Shown here in pieces: positions 40,993-48,513 of a stretch of DNA of 64,000 nt; positions within the stretch are counted from its first letter, which is position 1; the number at the start of each line of letters is the position of its first letter. The translations under genes were made by a program, and so were the position numbers. The notes below the pieces were generated by a model. The model was not told the origin of the DNA. It worked only from the letters and a program-made list of their open reading frames with translations, and did not search any database. Source of the stretch: CADEEN01 sp963751775 (GTDB taxonomy: Bacteria > Pseudomonadota > Gammaproteobacteria > Burkholderiales > Burkholderiaceae_C); the NCBI GenBank assembly GCA_963751775.1, contig CAVVVW010000027.1, positions 1 to 64,000 of the forward strand. The letters are read 5' to 3'.

Positions 40993-42327
40993 TCAGTCGC
41001 CCTGCCGAGCAGCGGAATCGCGCCCTCGCTGGCCGGCGCCGATCAGCCCGACCTTGCTGTAGACGCCGAGCTTTGCGCGCGTGTCGGCGATATCGAGGTC
41101 GCGCATCGTGAGCTGGCCGATGCGGTCGGCGGGCGTGAACGCGCCGGCGCCTTTTTCCATCGTCAGCCGCTCGGGGTGGTAGGTCAGGTTCGGACTCGAC
41201 GTGTCCATGATCGAGTAGTCGTTGCCGCGGCGCAGCTCGAGCGTGACTTCGCCAGTCACGGCGCGCGCCACCCAGCGCTGCGCCGTCTCGCGCAGCATCA
41301 GGCATTGCGGGTCGAACCAGCGGCCCTGGTACAGCAGGCGACCCAAGCGGCGACCGTTGTTGCGGTACTGCTCGATCGTGTCCTCGTTGTGGATGCCGGT
41401 GACCAGCCGCTCATAGGCGATGTGCAGCAGCGCCATGCCCGGCGCTTCGTAGATGCCGCGGCTCTTGGCTTCGATGATGCGGTTCTCGATCTGATCGCAC
41501 ATGCCCAGGCCGTGGCGGCCGCCGATGCGGTTGGCCTCCTCGAACAACGCCACCGCGTCGGCGAACGTGCGGCCGTTCAAGGCCACCGGCTGGCCGTCGT
41601 CGAAGCGCACGCTGACCGTCTCGGCCTTCACGGTCACGTCGTCGCGCCAGAAGGCCACGCCCATGATCGGCGTGACGATGTGCATGCCGCTGCTCAGGAA
41701 CTCGAGGTGCTTGGCCTCGTGCGTGGCGCCGAGCATGTTGGAGTCGGTCGAGTAGGCCTTCTCGGTGCTCATCTTGTAGTCGAAGCCGTGGGCGACGAGG
41801 TACTCGCTCATCTCGGTGCGGCCGCCGAGCTCGTCGATGAAACGCTGGTCGAGCCAGGGCTTGTAGATGCGCAGCGCGGGGTTGGCCAGCAGGCCGTAGC
41901 GGTAGAAGCGCTCGATGTCGTTGCCCTTGTAGGTGCTGCCGTCGCCCCAGATGTTGACGCCGTCTTCGCGCATGGCCACGACGAGCGAGGTGCCGGTGAC
42001 GGCGCGGCCGAGCGGCGTGGTATTGAAGTAGGTGGCGCCGCCGGTGCTGATGTGGAAGGCGCCGCACTGGATCGCGGCGATGCCCTCGGCGACGAGCTGC
42101 GCACGGCAGTCGATCAGGCGTGCAATGTCGGCGCCGTAGGCCTTGGCCTTGCGCGGGATGTCGTCGTAGTCGGCCTCGTCGGGCTGGCCGAGGTGGGCGG
42201 TGTAGGCGCAAGGGATGGCGCCCTTGGCGCGCATCCAGTGCACCGCAGCACTGGTGTCGAGTCCGCCGGAGAAGGCGATGCCGACGCGTTCGCCGACGGG
42301 CAGGGATTGCAGGATGTGGGCGGACAT
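40993..42327 (-). CDS. argG: Argininosuccinate synthase
   Basis: ArgG joins citrulline and aspartate in the penultimate step of arginine synthesis. The 444-residue length matches the longer subfamily also seen in E. coli. The ATP-pyrophosphatase loop A-F-S-G-G-L-D-T-S is at about residue 17, with G-D-G-S-T-Y-K-G-N-D and later T-P-I-M-G. The upstream frame is open into the fumarase gene only because fumarase carries an extra base; the ATG at 42327 is the family start. argF is not adjacent. Confidence 0.97.
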   Translation of the reverse strand: MSAHILQSLPVGERVGIAFSGGLDTSAAVHWMRAKGAIPCAYTAHLGQPDEADYDDIPRKAKAYGADIARLIDCRAQLVAEGIAAIQCGAFHISTGGATYFNTTPLGRAVTGTSLVVAMREDGVNIWGDGSTYKGNDIERFYRYGLLANPALRIYKPWLDQRFIDELGGRTEMSEYLVAHGFDYKMSTEKAYSTDSNMLGATHEAKHLEFLSSGMHIVTPIMGVAFWRDDVTVKAETVSVRFDDGQPVALNGRTFADAVALFEEANRIGGRHGLGMCDQIENRIIEAKSRGIYEAPGMALLHIAYERLVTGIHNEDTIEQYRNNGRRLGRLLYQGRWFDPQCLMLRETAQRWVARAVTGEVTLELRRGNDYSIMDTSSPNLTYHPERLTMEKGAGAFTPADRIGQLTMRDLDIADTRAKLGVYSKVGLIGAGQRGRDSAARQGD

Positions 42328-42341
42328 GGGGGCTTTGCGAC

Positions 42342-43878
42342 TCAGGCGGCGACGACCGGGATCTTGCCGATTTTGGCCGACCATTCCTTGGGTCCGGTGT
42401 CGTGCACGCTGGTGCCCGTGGCGTCCACTGCCACGGTGACTGGCATGTCCTTGACATCGAACTCGTAGATCGCTTCCATGCCCAGGTCGGCGAAGCCGAC
42501 GACCCTGCGACGTCTTGATGGCCTTGGCCACCAGGTAGGCGGCGCCGCCGACGGCCATCAGGTAGGCGCTCTTGTGCTTGCGGATGGCCTCGATCGCGAC
42601 GGGCCCACGCTCGGCCTTGCCGATCATCGAGATCAGGCCGGTCTGGGCCAGCATCATCTCGGTGAACTTGTCCATGCGCGTGGCGGTGGTCGGACCGGCC
42701 GGACCGACGACTTCGCCGGCCACCGGGTCGACCGGGCCGACGTAGTAGATGACGCGGTTGGTGAAGTCCACCGGCAGCTTCTCGCCCTTGGCCAGCATGT
42801 CCTGGATGCGCTTGTGCGCGGCATCGCGGCCGGTCAGCATCTTGCCGTTGAGCAGCAGGGTGTCGCCCGGCAACCAGCTCGCCACTTCGGCCTTGGTCAG
42901 CGTGTCGAGGTTGACGCGCTTGCTCTTCTTCACGTCGGGTTGCCAGTGCACCGCGGGCCACAGGTCCAGGCTCGGCGGCGTGAGATACGCGGGGCCCGAG
43001 CCGTCGAGCACGACATGCGCGTGGCGCGTGGCGGCACAGTTCGGGATCATCGCCACCGGCAGGCTGGCGGCGTGGGTCGGGTAGGTCGCGATCTTGACGT
43101 CGAGCACGGTGGTCAGGCCGCCCAGTCCCTGCGCACCGATGCCCAGCGCGTTGACCTTGCCGTACAGCTCGATGCGCAGTTCCTCGGTCTTGTTCGCCGG
43201 GCCGCGGGCCAGCAATTCGTGCATGTCGATCGGATCCATCAGTGCCTGCTTGGCCATCAACATGGCCTTTTCGGCCGTGCCGCCGACGCCGATGCCGAGC
43301 ATGCCCGGCGGACACCAACCCGCGCCCATCGTCGGCACGGTCTTCAGCACCCAGTCGACGACGCTGTCGCTCGGGTTGAGCATCGCGAACTTGGCCTTGT
43401 TCTCGCTGCCACCGCCCTTGGCCGCCACGGTGATCCCGAGCTTCGAGCCCGGCACCAGCCGCGCATGGATCACGGCCGGCGTGTTGTCCTTGGTGTTCTT
43501 GCGCGTGAACAGCGGATCGGCGAGGACCGAGCCGCGCAGCGTGTTGTCGGGCTGGAGGTAGGCGCGGCTGACACCTTCGTTGATGGCCTCGTCCAGCGAG
43601 CCGCCACCGAAGCCCTCCCAGCGCAAGTCCATGCCGACATCGAGGAAGACGTTGACGATGCCGGTGTCCTGGCACATCGGGCGATGGCCCTCGGCGCTCA
43701 TGCGCGAGTTGGTCAGGATTTGCGCGATCGCGTCCTTCGCCGCCGGGCTTTGCTCGCGTTCGTAGGCGCGCGCCAGGTGGGCGATGAAGTCGGCCGGGTG
43801 GTAGTAGCTGATGTATTGCAGCGCGGCGGCAACGGTTTCGACGAGGTCGGCGCGGCGGATGGCGGTATTGGCGGGCAT
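42342..43878 (-). CDS. Class I fumarate hydratase (frameshifted)
   Basis: This 4Fe-4S fumarase interconverts fumarate and malate. The fused alpha/beta chain is 511 residues after removing an extra base near 42506. Cluster cysteines appear in M-C-Q-D-T-G-I, A-G-W-C-P-P-G and N-C-A-A-T-R. The C-terminal (beta) part has P-T-T-A-T-R-M-D and, after repair, V-V-G-F-A-D-L-G-M-E-A-I. It lies 14 bases upstream of argG, an arrangement that could recycle fumarate made by argininosuccinate lyase. Confidence 0.94.
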
Positions 43879-43932
43879 GGCAGGTGAGGGCATGGGATGG
43901 CAGACTGCGATTGTGCCGCTCTCCGTCGACGC

Positions 43933-43962
43933 TGGTCATGTCGGGCATCGCTGATCTAGAAT
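43933..43962 (+). promoter_or_regulatory. Candidate thrS promoter
   Basis: TAGAAT at 43957-43962 matches five of six -10 positions, and TGGTCA at 43933-43938 (18-base spacing) matches four of six -35 positions. Transcription from it would start near 43970 and produce a leader of about 165 bases before thrS. Confidence 0.4.
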
Positions 43963-43997
43963 TGCAGCCACACGAAACATTCAAGGGCGAGAAAGGC

Positions 43998-44046
43998 ATG
44001 TCGGTTATGACACCGCGAACTCGGACCACCGCTTGCCACGGTGTAG
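43998..44046 (+). promoter_or_regulatory. Possible threonine-rich leader peptide of thrS
   Basis: An ATG at 43998 follows GAGAAAGG and opens M-S-V-M-T-P-R-T-R-T-T, with four Thr codons in seven. As sequenced, the frame has no stop and runs in frame into thrS. If one base were removed just after the Thr-Thr pair, the reading becomes L-A-T-V and stops at TAG 44044-44046, giving a 15-residue peptide with five threonines. Single extra bases are common in this assembly, so the leader is plausible but unproven. Confidence 0.35.
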
Positions 44047-44087
44047 CCGCACGCGCTCGTCTATCCACTGAGTCCTCTTTGCCTGTG

Positions 44088-44120
44088 AAAAGCGCGGTCC
44101 TGTACCGCGCTTTTTCTTTT
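44088..44120 (+). terminator. Rho-independent terminator/attenuator before thrS
   Basis: A perfect 11-bp stem pairs 44088-44098 with 44104-44114 around a 5-base loop (cctgt) and is followed by a T-rich tract to 44120. It ends 15 bases before the thrS ATG and lies inside its leader. The segment CGCGCT at 44052-44057 is complementary to AGCGCG (44091-44096) in the 5' arm, so an alternative structure could prevent termination. Confidence 0.8.
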
Positions 44121-44135
44121 CCAGAAGGTGTTGCC

Positions 44136-46046
44136 ATGATTTCGATCCGATTGCCTGACGGTTCCAAGCGTGAATTTGCGCAACCGGTGACCGTGGCCGA
44201 AGTCGCCGCGTCGATCGGTGCCGGCCTGGCCAAGGCGGCGCTGGCGGGGCGCGTCGACGGCAAGCTGGTCGATACCAGCCACCGCATCGACGCCGACGCC
44301 ACGTTGGCGATCGTCACCGACAAGGACGCCGATGGGCTGGACCTGATCCGTCACTCGACGGCGCACTTGCTGGCCTATGCCGTGAAGACGCTGTTCCCCG
44401 AAGCCCAGGTCACGATCGGGCCGACGGTCGAGCATGGCTTTTATTACGACTTCGCCTACAAGCGCCCGTTCACGCCGGAGGACCTGGCCGCGATCGAAGC
44501 CAAGATGGTCGAACTGGCCAGGAAGGACGAAAAGGTCGAACGCCGCGTCCTGCCGCGCGACCAGGCCGTGGCGCACTTCAAGGCCCAGGGCGAGCATTAC
44601 AAGGCCGAAATCATTGCCGGCATCCCGGCGGATCAGGAGGTGTCGCTGTACCGGGAGGGTGCATTCGAAGACCTGTGCCGCGGGCCCCACGTGCCCAGCA
44701 CGGGCAGGCTGAAGCACTTCAAGCTGATGAAGGTGGCCGGCGCCTACTGGCGCGGCGACCAGGCCAACGAGCAGTTGCAGCGCATCTACGGCACGGCCTG
44801 GGCGACGAAGGAAGAGCTGCAGCAGTACCTGACGATGCTCGAAGAGGCCGAGAAGCGCGACCACCGCAAGCTCGGCCGCGAACTCGACCTGTTCCACCTC
44901 GACGAGCACTCGCCCGGCACGGTGTTCTGGCACGCCAAGGGCTGGACGGTGTGGCAGCAGGTCGAGCAGTACATGCGCGCGCGTGTACCGCGACAACGGC
45001 TACCAGGAGGTCAAGGGCCCGCAGATCCTCGACCGCTCGCTGTGGGAGCTGACGGGCCACTGGGACAAGTACCGCGAAAACATGTTCACGACCGAGTCGG
45101 AAAAGCGCGACTACGCCCTGAAGCCGATGAACTGCCCTGGCCACATCCTGATCTTCAAGCAGGGCATCAAGAGCTATCGTGACCTGCCGCTGCGCTACGG
45201 TGAGTTCGGCCAATGCCACCGTAACGAGCCGACGGGCGGGTTGCACGGCATCATGCGCGTGCGCGCTTTCACGCAGGACGACGGCCACATCTTCTGCACC
45301 GAGGACATGATCCTCGACGAGTGCGTGGCCTACACCGCGCTGCTGCGCCGTGTCTACGCCGACTTCGGCTTTACCGAGATCATCTACAAGGTCGCGACGC
45401 GGCCGGAGCAACGTATCGGCGCCGACGCGGTCTGGGACAAGGCCGAGCATGCCTTGATGGAATCGCTGCGCCGTTCGGGCTGCGAATTCGTGATTTCGCC
45501 GGGCGACGGCGCCTTCTACGGCCCGAAGATCGAGTACACGCTCAAGGACGCGCTGGGCAGGCCCTGGCAGTGCGGCACGATGCAGGTCGATTTCTCGATG
45601 GCCGAGCGGCTGTGCGGCCGAGTACGTGACCGAGTCGGGCGAACGCAAGCCGCCCGGTGATGCTGCACCGGGCCATCGTCGGCAGCCTGGAGCGCTTCAT
45701 CGGCATCCTGATCGAGCAGCATGCCGGCGCATTGCCGGCATGGCTGGCGCCGGTGCAGGTGGTCGTGGCCTGCATCACCGAGGGCCAGGCCGGCTACGCC
45801 GGCGAGGTCGTGAAAACGCTTCAAAAACAAGGAGTTAGAGTACAGGCGGATTTGCGGAATGAGAAAATCACGTATAAAATCCGCGAGCATTCAATGCAAA
45901 AGGTTCCGTTCATCCTGGTCGTTGGCGACAAGGAGAAGGCGAGCGGGGCTGTTGCAGTGCGCGCCCGGGGCAACCTGGATCTCGGCGTGATGCCCCTCGA
46001 CAACTTCGCCCAGAAGCTCGCGGCAGACATCAAGGCCAAGATCTAG
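44136..46046 (+). CDS. thrS: Threonine-tRNA ligase (frameshifted)
   Basis: The repaired chain of 635 residues has the full class II layout. It begins with an N-terminal TGS domain (M-I-S-I-R-L-P-D-G-S), then an editing domain with H-S-T-A-H-L-L-A-Y and the zinc-editing G-P-T-V-E-H-G-F-Y-Y-D. The catalytic domain has the zinc cysteine in M-N-C-P-G-H, F-G-Q-C-H-R-N-E-P and G-D-G-A-F-Y-G-P-K. The C-terminal part is an anticodon domain. Extra bases near 44980, 45613 and 45655 break the frame. GAAGG precedes the ATG, and infC follows after 70 bases. Confidence 0.97.
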
Positions 46047-46116
46047 CGGAACCCTCTGGCGCGCGTTTCATTTTGACCGGTCGTGCCGCCTTCACGCCCG
46101 CAAGAAGGTAAACACC

Positions 46117-46665
46117 ATCGCTACTTTCCTTGACCGCCGCACGCCCAATGCCGAGCGCAAGCACCGACTGAACCGAGAAATCATGGCGCCTGAAGTGCGC
46201 CTGAACGGCCCCGAAAACGAGCCCCTGGGCGTCGTCAGCCTCGCGGAAGCGCTGCGAATGGCAACCGAGCTCGATGTCGATCTGGTCGAGATTTCAGCCA
46301 CCGCGGTGCCACCGGTGTGCCGGTTGATGGATTACGGCAAGTTCAAGTACCAGGAGCAGAAGAAGGCGGCCGAGGCAAAGAGCAAGCAGAAGGTCATCGA
46401 GATCAAGGAAGTGAAGTTCCGGCCCGGCACCGATGAAGGTGACTACGCGATCAAGATGCGCAACCTGCGCCGGTTCATCGCCGAAGACGGCGACAAGGGT
46501 AAGGTGACCTTGCGCTACCGCGGCCGCGAGATCACGCACCAGGACATCGGCATGCGGTTGTTGGAGCGAATTCGCGACGAGTTGGCCGATGTGTCGGTGG
46601 TCGAGAACATGCCCAAGCTGGAAGGTCGCCAGATGATCATGGTGCTGGCGCCAAAGAGGAAGTAA
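46117..46665 (+). CDS. infC: Translation initiation factor IF-3
   Basis: IF-3 checks the start codon and keeps 30S subunits free. Homology begins before the first ATG: A-T-F-L-D-R-R-T-P-N-A-E-R-K-H-R-L-N-R-E-I precedes M-A-P-E-V-R. This places the start at an ATC codon (46117-46119), with AAGG 6 bases upstream. A rare AUU/AUC/AUA start on infC is the known basis of IF-3 self-control. The 182-residue product contains V-C-R-L-M-D-Y-G-K-F and the C-terminal K-G-K-V-T-L-R-Y-R-G-R-E motif. An ATG start at 46183 would lose a conserved segment. Confidence 0.93.
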   Translation: MATFLDRRTPNAERKHRLNREIMAPEVRLNGPENEPLGVVSLAEALRMATELDVDLVEISATAVPPVCRLMDYGKFKYQEQKKAAEAKSKQKVIEIKEVKFRPGTDEGDYAIKMRNLRRFIAEDGDKGKVTLRYRGREITHQDIGMRLLERIRDELADVSVVENMPKLEGRQMIMVLAPKRK

Positions 46666-46681
46666 TTGAATTGAAGGATTC

Positions 46682-46780
46682 GCGGCCCGGTCTGGTCACC
46701 GGGGCTGTTGAAGAGAAGCCGTTGCAGGCCAACCAAGTACCGCCGACCGCGGTCGCCTGCAGGGGTCACAAAGAAGGAGC
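46682..46780 (+). promoter_or_regulatory. Structured leader of rpmI-rplT
   Basis: Between infC and rpmI are a 6-bp hairpin (CCCGGT 46686-46691 with ACCGGG 46698-46703) and a 7-bp long-range stem TGCAGGC (46723-46729) with GCCTGCA (46755-46761) enclosing a further palindrome at 46745-46754. AAGGAG lies before the rpmI ATG. In other proteobacteria L20 represses this operon by binding such a leader, so it is a candidate L20 target; the resemblance is positional. Confidence 0.35.
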
Positions 46781-46786
46781 AGTGAA

Positions 46787-46990
46787 ATGCCCAAGATGAA
46801 GACCAAGAGCAGCGCAAAGAAGCGCTTTCGCGTTCGCCCGGGGGGTACCGTCAAGCGCGGTCAGGCGTTCAAGCGCCACATCCTCACCAAGAAGTCCACG
46901 AAGAACAAGCGCCACCTGCGTGGCGCGACCAACGTGCACGAGACCAATATGGGCGGCATCGCGCAGATGTTGCCTTTTGCCGGCCTCTGA
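46787..46990 (+). CDS. rpmI: 50S ribosomal protein L35
   Basis: The intact 67-residue product starts M-P-K-M-K-T-K-S-S-A-K-K-R-F and is strongly basic, with the family motif H-I-L-T-K-K-S-T-K-N-K-R-H-L-R. It follows infC and precedes rplT by 23 bases, the universal L35-L20 order. It is a late-assembling large-subunit protein. Confidence 0.98.
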   Translation: MPKMKTKSSAKKRFRVRPGGTVKRGQAFKRHILTKKSTKNKRHLRGATNVHETNMGGIAQMLPFAGL

Positions 46991-47013
46991 CCCACTGCTG
47001 AAGGAGAAGAAAC

Positions 47014-47370
47014 ATGCCTCGCGTCAAACGTGGTGTCACCGCCCGCGCCCGTCACAAGAAGGTGCTGGCCCTGGCCAAGGGTTTCCGCGGCCGCCGCAAG
47101 AACGTCTTTCGCATCGCCAAAGAAGCGGTGATGAAGGCTGGGCAATATGCCTACCGCGACCGCCGGACCAAGAAACGAGTCTTCCGCCAGCTCTGGATTG
47201 CGCGCATCAACGCGGCAAGCCGTGAGTTGGGTGTGAGCTACAGCAAGTTCATGGCCGGACTGAAGAAGGCCCAGATCGGCATCGACCGCAAGGTGCTGGC
47301 TGACATGGCCGTCAACGACCCGGCTGCATTTGGCAGCATCGTTGCCAAGGTGAAGGCCCAGTTGGCTTGA
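47014..47370 (+). CDS. rplT: 50S ribosomal protein L20
   Basis: The intact 118-residue product has the typical N-terminus P-R-V-K-R-G-V-T-A-R-A-R-H-K-K and the basic extension K-G-F-R-G-R-R-K-N, followed by the globular domain (Y-A-Y-R-D-R-R-T-K-K-R-V-F-R-Q-L-W-I). L20 binds 23S rRNA early in assembly and usually also controls its own operon. The stop at 47370 is followed by three consecutive hairpins, the last a terminator ahead of pheS. Confidence 0.98.
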   Translation: MPRVKRGVTARARHKKVLALAKGFRGRRKNVFRIAKEAVMKAGQYAYRDRRTKKRVFRQLWIARINAASRELGVSYSKFMAGLKKAQIGIDRKVLADMAVNDPAAFGSIVAKVKAQLA

Positions 47371-47377
47371 TAGCGCG

Positions 47378-47438
47378 CACCGCGCGAGCGGTGAGCTTCG
47401 AGCATCGAAGGCCGTCACCTGGGTGGCGGCTTTTTTTT
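47378..47438 (+). terminator. Intrinsic terminator with alternative hairpins before pheS
   Basis: Three hairpins follow rplT: CACCGC/GCGGTG with a GCGA tetraloop (47378-47393), CTTCGA/TCGAAG (47396-47410), and an 8-bp stem GCCGTCAC/GTGGCGGC (47411-47430) followed by eight Ts. The last is a strong intrinsic terminator ending 13 bases before the pheS ATG. The 3' arm of the first (GGTGA, 47390-47394) can pair with TCACC (47415-47419) of the third, which could act as an antiterminator. Confidence 0.8.
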
Positions 47439-47451
47439 GATCCGACCCTCA

Positions 47452-48504
47452 ATGAGCGATCTCGATTCCCTGGTGCGCGCTGCCGAGAACGACTTCGGCG
47501 CCGCACTGACGCCTGCCGAACTGGAGAACGCGAAGGCGCGCTTTCTCGGCAAGGCCGGCAGCGTGACCGAGCTGATGAAGGCGCTCGGCGCGTTACCGGC
47601 CGAGCAGAAGAAGGCGCGTGGGGCACAGATCAATGCCGCCAAGCAGCGCATCGAATCAGCGCTCGGCGCCCGCCGGCAGGCCCTGGCCGATCTCGAACTC
47701 GAGGCGCAACTCAAGGCCGAAGCGCTCGACGTGACCTTGCCGGGCCGTCACCGTGGCATGGGCGGCCTGCACCCGGTGTCGCGCACGATGGAGCGTATCG
47801 AGGCCATCTTCGGCTCGATGGGCTTCGATGTCGCCGACGGCCCGGAAATCGAAACCGACTGGATGAGCTTCACGGCACTCAACAACCCGGAGAACCATCC
47901 GGCGCGGTCGATGCAGGACACCTTCTACGTCGACATGAAGGATGCCGAAGGCCACTGGCTGAATCTGCGCCCGCACACCAGCCCGATGCAGGTCCGTTAC
48001 GCCCGGGCCCATGCTCGGCCAAGTCACGCAGGCTGGACCCGATGCCCGATATCCGCGTCATCGCGCCGGGGCGCACCTACCGCGTCGACAGCGACGCCAC
48101 GCATTCGCCGATGTTCCACCAGGTGCGAGGGCCTGTGGATCGGCGAAAACGTCAGCTTCAAGGACCTGAAGATCGGTGTTCACTCGACTTTATCCGCCGC
48201 TTCTTCGAGAGCGACGAACTCGAACTGCGTTTCAGGCCCAGCTTCTTCCCGTTCACCGAGCCGTCGCGCCGAGATCGACATCATGTTCGCCAGTGGTCCG
48301 CTGAAGGGGCGTTGGCTGGAGATTGCCGGGCTCTGGCCAGGTGCACCCGCAGCGTGGTTCGCAACTTTGGCCTCGACCCGGAACGCTATATCGGCTTTGC
48401 CTTCGGCATCGGGCATCGACCGTCTGGCGATGCAGCGCTACGGCGTGAACGACCTGCGCCTGTTCTTCGACGGCGACCTGCGCTTTCTGTCGCAGTTCAG
48501 GTAA
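47452..48504 (+). CDS. pheS: Phenylalanine-tRNA ligase alpha subunit (heavily frameshifted)
   Basis: PheS carries the active site of the (alpha-beta)2 synthetase. The first half is clean: a helical tRNA-contacting arm, then G-R-H-R-G-M-G-G-L-H-P-V and N-P-E-N-H-P-A-R-S-M-Q-D-T-F-Y. The second half, from about 47995 to 48415, needs about nine extra bases removed. This gives R-V-I-A-P-G-R-T-Y-R, D-A-T-H-S-P-M-F-H-Q, F-R-P-S-F-F-P-F-T-E-P and G-I-D-R-L-A-M in turn. All parts of the protein are present, so it is an intact gene with sequence errors, about 347 residues long. Confidence 0.95.
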   Translation: MSDLDSLVRAAENDFGAALTPAELENAKARFLGKAGSVTELMKALGALPAEQKKARGAQINAAKQRIESALGARRQALADLELEAQLKAEALDVTLPGRHRGMGGLHPVSRTMERIEAIFGSMGFDVADGPEIETDWMSFTALNNPENHPARSMQDTFYVDMKDAEGHWLNLRPHTSPMQVRYARAHARPSHAGWTRCPISASSRRGAPTASTATPRIRRCSTRCEGLWIGENVSFKDLKIGVHSTLSAASSRATNSNCVSGPASSRSPSRRAEIDIMFASGPLKGRWLEIAGLWPGAPAAWFATLASTRNAISALPSASGIDRLAMQRYGVNDLRLFFDGDLRFLSQFR

Positions 48505-48513
48505 GAGGCAACG

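Noticed and set aside
40993..43893. Continuous frame suggesting a fumarase-ArgG fusion
   Set aside because: The frame is open only because of an extra base near 42506. After correction fumarase ends at 42342 and ArgG starts at 42327.
47371..47451. A pheM-like phenylalanine leader peptide
   Set aside because: I searched the rplT-pheS gap in all three plus frames; only one Phe codon precedes the terminator's U-tract, so a classic leader is not supported.
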